In this document: in pieces, positions 43,960-48,814 of the stretch
Position numbering within the stretch: the first letter of the stretch is position 1
How the letters are laid out: every line of letters starts with the position of its first letter
Assembly (NCBI GenBank): GCA_947364045.1
Contig: CANARN010000012.1
Location: 1-48,814 of the forward strand
Length of the DNA stretch: 48,814 bases
DNA from: an uncultured Clostridia bacterium
Lineage (GTDB): Bacteria > Bacillota > Clostridia > Oscillospirales > Acutalibacteraceae
Reading direction: 5' to 3'
Notes under the pieces: model-generated
Told to the model about the DNA's origin: nothing
Seen by the model: only the letters and a program-made list of their open reading frames with translations
The model's database searches: none
Made by a program: the position numbers and the translations under genes

Positions 43960-45048
43960 ATGAGAAGACGGACAAGACGGCGCAGGAGAAGAACGGTAAG
44001 CATAAATAAAATTGCTTTTCTTTGTCTGATTTTGTCAATAATTATTGTGTGCGGAGTGTTTTCATTTCCCCCAAACGCATTAAGCAGCAAAACGGAGCAG
44101 AATGTGACCAAGACATATTCCTCAGAGTCGGAAACTGTAAAAATAAATACGGAAAAGAATAAAAGCGAAATTCAAAGCGCGGCGAGCATCTTGTTCAGCG
44201 GGTACAGTGATATTTCAAAAGCAGAATTGAAGGCTAAAGAGCTGTTGAGCGAAGCCTCAAATAACGGAAAAATTATTTCAGAGGACTATTCCTCAAAAAA
44301 TGCAACATTGGCTCTCGGCTCGCTCTATGTTCGGAATACAACAAAGAACAACAGTATAAATATGGAAGCTTATCTGAAAAAGAGCGTTATTGCAAATATA
44401 AGTAAAAATAAGCCTGTGGCTCTTATTTATCACACGCACTCTTCCGAAAGCTACCAAATTACCGAAAATGATTTTTATTCCGATTCACTCGTTGCCGATT
44501 TTGAAACGCTCGGAATTATAAGAGTAGGGGATGCGCTGTGCAGTGCAATTGAATCACACGGATATAAGGTAATTCACGACAGAACGGTTTACGATACCTC
44601 ATACAGCGGTGCATTTGAACGTTCCCGTAAAAATGTCGCCGATGTTTTAAGAAAAAATCCTTCAATTCAGGTTGTAATTGACTTGCACCGTGATTCAATT
44701 ACAAGAAAAGACGGGAGCAGGGTAAAAACCGTAACTGAAATCGGAGGAAAAAAAGTGGCGCAGATTCAAATTATAACAGGCTGTGAGGAGGGAGCGGTTA
44801 AAGACTTTCCCAATTGGGAAAAAAATCTTACATTTGCTCTCAGACTTCAAAAAAGTATTTCGGATTCACACCCCAATGCTGTAAGACCGCTTTTGTTCTG
44901 CGCGAGAAAATATAATATGGATTTAGTGCCGTGCGCATTAAATATTGAAATAGGGACAGATGCAAATACGGTACGCGAAGCCGTTTATTCAGCGGAAATA
45001 CTCGGAAATTCAATATCAGAACTTATAAAGGAATGTGAAAAGAAATGA
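43960..45048 (+). CDS. spoIIP: Stage II sporulation protein P
   Basis: A 362-residue mother-cell amidase/endopeptidase that works with SpoIID and SpoIIM in engulfment. It has a highly basic N-terminus (Arg-rich, 1-15), one membrane helix (about 18-40), and an amidase-like domain (about 145-355) with metal-ligand motifs ALIYHTHSSESY and VVIDLHRDS and a late NIEIG. It starts with ATG after AAGGCGG. Its stop overlaps the next small ORF by the ATGA arrangement. Confidence 0.94.
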   Translation: MRRRTRRRRRRTVSINKIAFLCLILSIIIVCGVFSFPPNALSSKTEQNVTKTYSSESETVKINTEKNKSEIQSAASILFSGYSDISKAELKAKELLSEASNNGKIISEDYSSKNATLALGSLYVRNTTKNNSINMEAYLKKSVIANISKNKPVALIYHTHSSESYQITENDFYSDSLVADFETLGIIRVGDALCSAIESHGYKVIHDRTVYDTSYSGAFERSRKNVADVLRKNPSIQVVIDLHRDSITRKDGSRVKTVTEIGGKKVAQIQIITGCEEGAVKDFPNWEKNLTFALRLQKSISDSHPNAVRPLLFCARKYNMDLVPCALNIEIGTDANTVREAVYSAEILGNSISELIKECEKK

Positions 45049-45170
45049 GCGAAACCTACAAGGTTTTAAAATACTATTTTATTACGGCGATACTTGTGGT
45101 TTTATTAACTGCGGGAATGTGCGGATTTTTCATAGCGAAGACTAACAGCGAATTTATTCTGTTCGGTTAG
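45045..45170 (+). CDS. 41-residue membrane peptide coupled to spoIIP
   Basis: A small ORF starting at the ATGA overlap with the spoIIP stop. It encodes a 41-residue peptide with a polar N-terminus (MSETYKVLKYY), one membrane helix (about 10-31) and a short polar tail (NSEFILFG). The overlap implies translational coupling to spoIIP and hence co-expression during engulfment. No family is recognised. The clean membrane topology and exact overlap favour a real gene missed by length cut-offs. Confidence 0.6.
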   Translation: MSETYKVLKYYFITAILVVLLTAGMCGFFIAKTNSEFILFG

Positions 45171-45256
45171 GATTTTGCCGTTACTCTTATTGCAAAATGC
45201 CTGCGTTTAGTGTAAAATATACATTAACAATTTTTTATGAAATGCAGGTAATGTTT

Positions 45257-46219
45257 ATGAATTTTACGGATATAGGCAACGGTCAGGTTGAAGGCTTTGC
45301 TGTAGTTAAGCAGTGTGAGGCAAAGGCGGCTAAGAACGGCAGTACGTATCTTGACCTTTTGCTTTCCGACAAAGAGGGCGAGATTTTTGCAAAGATTTGG
45401 GATTACACACCTAATCTCACCAACAAAATAGAGGCGGATATGCTTGTAAAGGTACGGGGAAAGCTGCAAAAATACCGTGATAATGACCAGCTTATAATTG
45501 ACAGAATAAGGCAGGCAACAAAAGAGGACGGCGTTTCTTTGGACGATTACGTTAAATCTGCCGATTATAAAGGCGAGGATATGTTCGACAGCATCGTCAA
45601 AACGGTTTCCGATTTTTGCGATGAAGATTTAAAAAATCTTGTTCTGTATCTTTTACAGAAAAACCGTGAAAAGCTGGTGTGTTTTCCTGCCGCATTTAAA
45701 TTGCACCACGCCATTCGGGGCGGACTTATGATGCATACTCTTTCAATAGTCAGACTTTGCGAGGGAGTTTGCAAGGTTTATCCGTTTATTAACCGTGAGC
45801 TTTTAATTGCGGGTGCAGTTTTGCATGACATTGCCAAAACAACGGAATTTGAAATCAGCGGAACAGGACTTGCCTCCGGTTACACGGTTGAAGGTAACCT
45901 TATAGGTCACCTTGTAAAAGGCGCTATGATGATTGCCGCCGCTGCCGAGGAATTGGGGACTGATAAAGAAAAATCACTTCTTTTACAGCATATGGTTATT
46001 TCGCACCACGGCGAGCCTGAATTCGGCGCTGCTGTAAGACCGCTGTTCCTTGAAGCAGAGTTACTGTCTCAGCTTGATATGATGGACGCAACTGTTTATG
46101 AGATAATGGATGCTACCAAGAGCGTAGACAAGGGCGGATTCACAGGCAGACTCTGGGCGCTCGATGACCGTAAATTTTACAAAAACAGTGACTCGTCTTT
46201 AGAGGTTAATCTTTTATAA
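45257..46219 (+). CDS. YhaM-type 3'-5' exoribonuclease (OB + HD domains)
   Basis: A 320-residue protein with an N-terminal OB-fold nucleic-acid-binding domain (about 1-95) and an HD phosphohydrolase domain (about 150-290): HHAIRGGLMMHT, HDIAKT, and HHMVISHHGEPEFG-like metal ligands. This is the YhaM/CBF1 arrangement of 3'-5' exoribonucleases. The ATG at 45257 follows CAGGT; in-frame ATGs further up (45251, 45242) and the frame from 45197 are weaker. A hairpin follows the stop. Confidence 0.88.
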   Translation: MNFTDIGNGQVEGFAVVKQCEAKAAKNGSTYLDLLLSDKEGEIFAKIWDYTPNLTNKIEADMLVKVRGKLQKYRDNDQLIIDRIRQATKEDGVSLDDYVKSADYKGEDMFDSIVKTVSDFCDEDLKNLVLYLLQKNREKLVCFPAAFKLHHAIRGGLMMHTLSIVRLCEGVCKVYPFINRELLIAGAVLHDIAKTTEFEISGTGLASGYTVEGNLIGHLVKGAMMIAAAAEELGTDKEKSLLLQHMVISHHGEPEFGAAVRPLFLEAELLSQLDMMDATVYEIMDATKSVDKGGFTGRLWALDDRKFYKNSDSSLEVNLL

Positions 46220-46238
46220 ATACATATCTTAAAAGCTC

Positions 46239-46277
46239 AGCGGGAATGTGCATTTATGCATTTAATTCCCGCTTTGT
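46239..46277 (+). terminator. Hairpin terminator after the YhaM-like gene
   Basis: AGCGGGAAT / ATTCCCGCT arms with an inner TGCAT repeat that can also pair, followed by a weak TTGTT run. Likely, though the T-tract is poor. Confidence 0.6.
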
Positions 46278-46370
46278 TCAGCAAAAATATATTGCTTAAT
46301 AAAATCTTAAAAATTTACTCACTATCTTCTTAAAACAATAAACAGTATAATACCGTCGGAGGTTGAAAAT

Positions 46371-47063
46371 ATGTATAACATTCTTATTTGTGACGATGAA
46401 AAGGACATTGTCAATGCACTGGACATTTATTTAAAGTCAGAGGGGTATAATACTGTTTTTGCCTATAACGGCGAAGAGGCGCTTGAAAAAGTAAAAACCA
46501 ATGATATTCACCTTGTACTGATGGACATTATGATGCCCGTTATGGACGGTATTAACGCAATGGTTAAAATCAGAGAAATCAGTAATATTCCCGTAATTCT
46601 TCTGACGGCAAAAGGTGAGGACACGGACAAGGTTCTCGGTCTTAATGTCGGTGCGGACGACTATGTTACAAAGCCGTTTAATCCTGTTGAGGTTATGGCA
46701 AGAGTAAAATCTCAGCTTCGCAGATATATGACTCTCGGCGGCGGAGCTCAGAAGCAGACTTCAATTTGCATAGGCGGAATTGAGCTTGATGACGCTTCAA
46801 AAAGCGTTACCGTAGACGGCGAAAAGGTATCGTTAACTCCTACGGAATACGAAATTCTTCTTTTGCTTATGGAAAATCCCGGCAAGGTTTTTTCACCGAG
46901 AGAAATCTATTTTAAGGTTTGGAAGGATGACCCCTTCGGCACAGAAAGCACAGTTGCGGTACATATAAGACACCTTCGTGAAAAAATTGAAATTAACCCT
47001 GCCGAGCCGCGCTATTTAAAGGTGGTTTGGGGTCAGGGCTATAAGTTTGAGAGAGGTGTTTAA
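46371..47063 (+). CDS. OmpR/PhoB-family response regulator
   Basis: A 230-residue two-component regulator. The receiver domain (1-118) has the acidic pair Asp9-Asp10, phosphoacceptor Asp52 (LVLMDIMMP), the Thr in LLTAKG and Lys in DDYVTKPF. The C-terminal winged helix (about 130-228) has LTPTEYEILLLLMENPG and VAVHIRHLREKIE. It starts with ATG after CGGAGGTTG and runs straight into its sensor kinase gene. Targets are unknown. A TATAAT at 46346-46351 sits just upstream without a good -35. Confidence 0.94.
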   Translation: MYNILICDDEKDIVNALDIYLKSEGYNTVFAYNGEEALEKVKTNDIHLVLMDIMMPVMDGINAMVKIREISNIPVILLTAKGEDTDKVLGLNVGADDYVTKPFNPVEVMARVKSQLRRYMTLGGGAQKQTSICIGGIELDDASKSVTVDGEKVSLTPTEYEILLLLMENPGKVFSPREIYFKVWKDDPFGTESTVAVHIRHLREKIEINPAEPRYLKVVWGQGYKFERGV

Positions 47064-47064
47064 G

Positions 47065-48771
47065 GTGGAAAAATTAAGAAATTCTATTGCGGCAAAGGTC
47101 GTTTCCGTAATTTTAATTGCAGTTCTGACAACAGTTTTCGTTTTTTCTGCTGTCGCTTTAGCGTTCGGCGTTGCAGAGGACTTGTATTCCGAATCAGGTA
47201 ATAAGCTTGAACAGTTAAACAGCGCCCTTGAAGGTAATCTGTATTTAGCGATGAATTATATTACCGGGCGTACAGATATAGCAAATGAAATATTTCCCGA
47301 TGTTTCGGGAAATCTAATGTATGAAATAAAGGATGAAAACGGCGAAATTCTCTATTCAAATGTTGACGAAAGTCAAAGTATGCTTTCCTATTCCGAAAAC
47401 CGCTGTTTCAGTAATTACATCTATGGATATTTTGACTCTGTAGTTTCATCTGATGAAAAAATCGGCGAGGAGGTTGAAACTACAGAAGATTCAGTAACAC
47501 AGAAAATTTACGAAAAGGTAAATTATACAATAACAATCCATTTAAAAAAAGAACTTAAAGAAAAAGACATTTTTTATTATATAAGCCAAATTTATAATTT
47601 CATTGCTGATAACGAAAAAATGCTTGTCACCTCATCGGTAATTTCGTCATTGGTAATTTTAGCGTTGTTTGTATTTTTAATGTGTTCGGCAGGACACAAA
47701 AACGGTTTTGAGGGAATTTCCTTATCGCGTTTAGATAAATTTCCTTATGACATAGCAGCGGTATTGACGGCAGGGCTTTGTGCGGCAATATTTTGCATAG
47801 CTGTTGCCGTAACAGAAGACCTGAATTACTCTTATTTTTATAATAACAATTCGATTATTCCCTTTATTCCGCCGTTTTACGCCTTGACTGTTATGGCAGT
47901 GTCCATTTTGCTGACTGTTTTCTGCATTACGTCAGCAGTAAGGCTTAAAACAAAAACGCTTATTAAATCAACACTTGCATTTAAAATCCTTAGATTTATA
48001 TTTAAACAGTTTAAACGACTTTTTAGCTTTATCGGTTATACTTTACGGAAAATTCCTACTGTTTGGAAAGCCGCTGTTAGCATTTTCGGAGTATTCATGG
48101 TTAATTTTATTTTGATTTTGATTACTGCTTCCGGCGGTGACGGCGCGGTTATATTACTCCTGTTTTTTGACATTGCCGTTGCTGTTTCTGCTGTGCTGTT
48201 CTGTATTATGTTCAGCGACATAAAGTCGGGTACGGAAAAGATAGCAAACGGTAATACCGAGGAAAAAATCAATTCAGTGCGAATGATCGGCGATTTAAAA
48301 ATACACGCTCAGAACATTAACAGCATAAATGACGGCATTGCAAGGGCAGTTGAGCAAAAAATGAAGAGCGAGCGTTTCAAAACGGAGCTTATTACCAATG
48401 TTTCACACGATATTAAAACTCCGCTTACGTCAATTATAAATTACGTTGATCTGCTTTCAAAAGAGAATATTGACAATGAAAATGCAGAAGAATACATTGA
48501 GGTTCTTTCCCGTCAATCCTCAAAGCTAAAAAAGCTGATTGACGATTTGCTTGAGGCTTCAAAAGCCTCAACGGGAAATCTTGCCGTGAATTTTACAAAA
48601 ATTGAAATCGGCACGCTTCTTTCACAGACTTTGGGCGAATATGAGGACAGATTTGCGGGAAAACAGCTTGAACCTGTTTTGAATAACAGCAGTCAGCCGC
48701 TCTTTATTTCAGCGGAAAACCGACATATATGGCGAATATTAGACAATATATACAATAATAATGCAAAATAA
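47065..48771 (+). CDS. Multi-span sensor histidine kinase, cut by an in-frame stop
   Basis: A 568-residue product ending early. Membrane helices are at about residues 10-36, 188-208, 229-250, 264-288, 337-358 and 362-385, with an extracellular loop (about 40-180) as likely sensor. A HAMP-like linker, HisKA with phospho-His448 (NVSHDIKTPL) and the start of the ATPase domain follow. Translation stops in the N-box (ILDNIYNNNAK, then TAA). The same frame continues with AQAGTRVYSDVTEK, exactly what kinases have next. The GTG at 47065 suits the GAGAGG upstream. It pairs with the response regulator. As read, it would lack ATP-binding G-boxes. Confidence 0.85.
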   Translation: MEKLRNSIAAKVVSVILIAVLTTVFVFSAVALAFGVAEDLYSESGNKLEQLNSALEGNLYLAMNYITGRTDIANEIFPDVSGNLMYEIKDENGEILYSNVDESQSMLSYSENRCFSNYIYGYFDSVVSSDEKIGEEVETTEDSVTQKIYEKVNYTITIHLKKELKEKDIFYYISQIYNFIADNEKMLVTSSVISSLVILALFVFLMCSAGHKNGFEGISLSRLDKFPYDIAAVLTAGLCAAIFCIAVAVTEDLNYSYFYNNNSIIPFIPPFYALTVMAVSILLTVFCITSAVRLKTKTLIKSTLAFKILRFIFKQFKRLFSFIGYTLRKIPTVWKAAVSIFGVFMVNFILILITASGGDGAVILLLFFDIAVAVSAVLFCIMFSDIKSGTEKIANGNTEEKINSVRMIGDLKIHAQNINSINDGIARAVEQKMKSERFKTELITNVSHDIKTPLTSIINYVDLLSKENIDNENAEEYIEVLSRQSSKLKKLIDDLLEASKASTGNLAVNFTKIEIGTLLSQTLGEYEDRFAGKQLEPVLNNSSQPLFISAENRHIWRILDNIYNNNAK

Positions 48772-48814
48772 GCCCAAGCCGGCACAAGAGTTTACAGTGA
48801 TGTGACTGAAAAAG
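48769..48814 (+). pseudogene. In-frame stop and continuing kinase frame
   Basis: The TAA at 48769-48771 sits where a Tyr codon (TAC or TAT) is expected in the N-box. The frame beyond it stays open to the window edge and keeps the kinase pattern (AQAGTRVYSDVTEK). So this is a point nonsense change or a base-call error, not a natural gene end. The rest of the kinase lies outside the window. Confidence 0.75.

Noticed and set aside
1..48814. CRISPR array, tRNA or rRNA genes
   Set aside because: I saw no regularly spaced repeats with unique spacers and no tRNA or rRNA signature anywhere in the window. RNase P RNA and the TPP riboswitch are the only structured RNAs recognised.

Overview
The window reads as a chromosomal segment of a low-to-moderate GC, spore-forming member of the Clostridia, most like gut Oscillospiraceae/Ruminococcaceae. 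This is inferred from gene content and order: DUF177-rpmF, ruvCAB, the ECF module followed by truA, rpsT-gpr-spoIIP, ypeB, tandem class B sortases, a TPP-riboswitch-controlled thiT, and a mosaic of gut-Firmicute-type intergenic hairpin repeats. I cannot name a species. Coding density is high. Genes are mostly on the + strand in short translationally coupled operons, with several TTG/GTG starts behind good Shine-Dalgarno (SD) sequences.

Layout. 1-5.6 kb: pgi, a small P-loop protein, DUF177-rpmF, a DUF512 radical-SAM protein and der. 5.6-7.9 kb: an accessory island holding a secreted ricin-lectin/metalloprotease and a membrane-anchored protein. It is bracketed by two nearly identical terminator hairpins and contains tiny upstream ORFs. 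8-20.6 kb: one long housekeeping run (ruvCAB, glmM, a methyltransferase, ecfA1-ecfA2-ecfT-truA, a DUF5711-like protein, CvpA, pgsA and a ClpE/ClpC-type unfoldase with an N-terminal zinc finger). 20.6-20.9 kb: a mosaic of at least four repeat/hairpin elements. 20.97-22.7 kb (minus): a repetitive lipoprotein and the germination protein YpeB.

22.9-27.9 kb: cysteine desulfurase, thiI, pncC/cinA-C and two class B sortases. 28-32.6 kb: an unusual SpoIID-domain membrane protein, galE, LemA and a TPM-domain protein. 32.6-36.2 kb: a HAD phosphatase, RNase P RNA, a small membrane protein and recD2. 36.2-37.0 kb: TPP riboswitch and thiT. 37.1-38.6 kb (minus): YifB/ComM. 38.7-40.5 kb: a phosphohexomutase. 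40.5-42.8 kb: a 32-residue membrane peptide, a sigma factor, a zinc-ribbon protein, a solitary SpoVAE, a small Cys-rich membrane protein and rpsT. 43-45.2 kb: gpr, spoIIP and an overlapping 41-residue membrane peptide. 45.2-48.8 kb: a YhaM-like nuclease and a two-component system whose kinase is cut by an in-frame stop in its N-box.

How the genes work together. The EcfA1A2T energizing module (12.4-14.9 kb) can serve substrate-binding S components encoded elsewhere, and ThiT at 36.4 kb, under TPP control, is an obvious partner. The cysteine desulfurase next to thiI fits a dedicated sulfur donor for tRNA 4-thiouridine. gpr, spoIIP, spoVAE, ypeB and the SpoIID-like protein show sporulation and germination capacity. 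The most unusual material is the 5.6-7.9 kb metalloprotease island, the SpoIID fusion, the shared C-terminal tails of the two sortases, the short membrane peptides, and the kinase stop codon.
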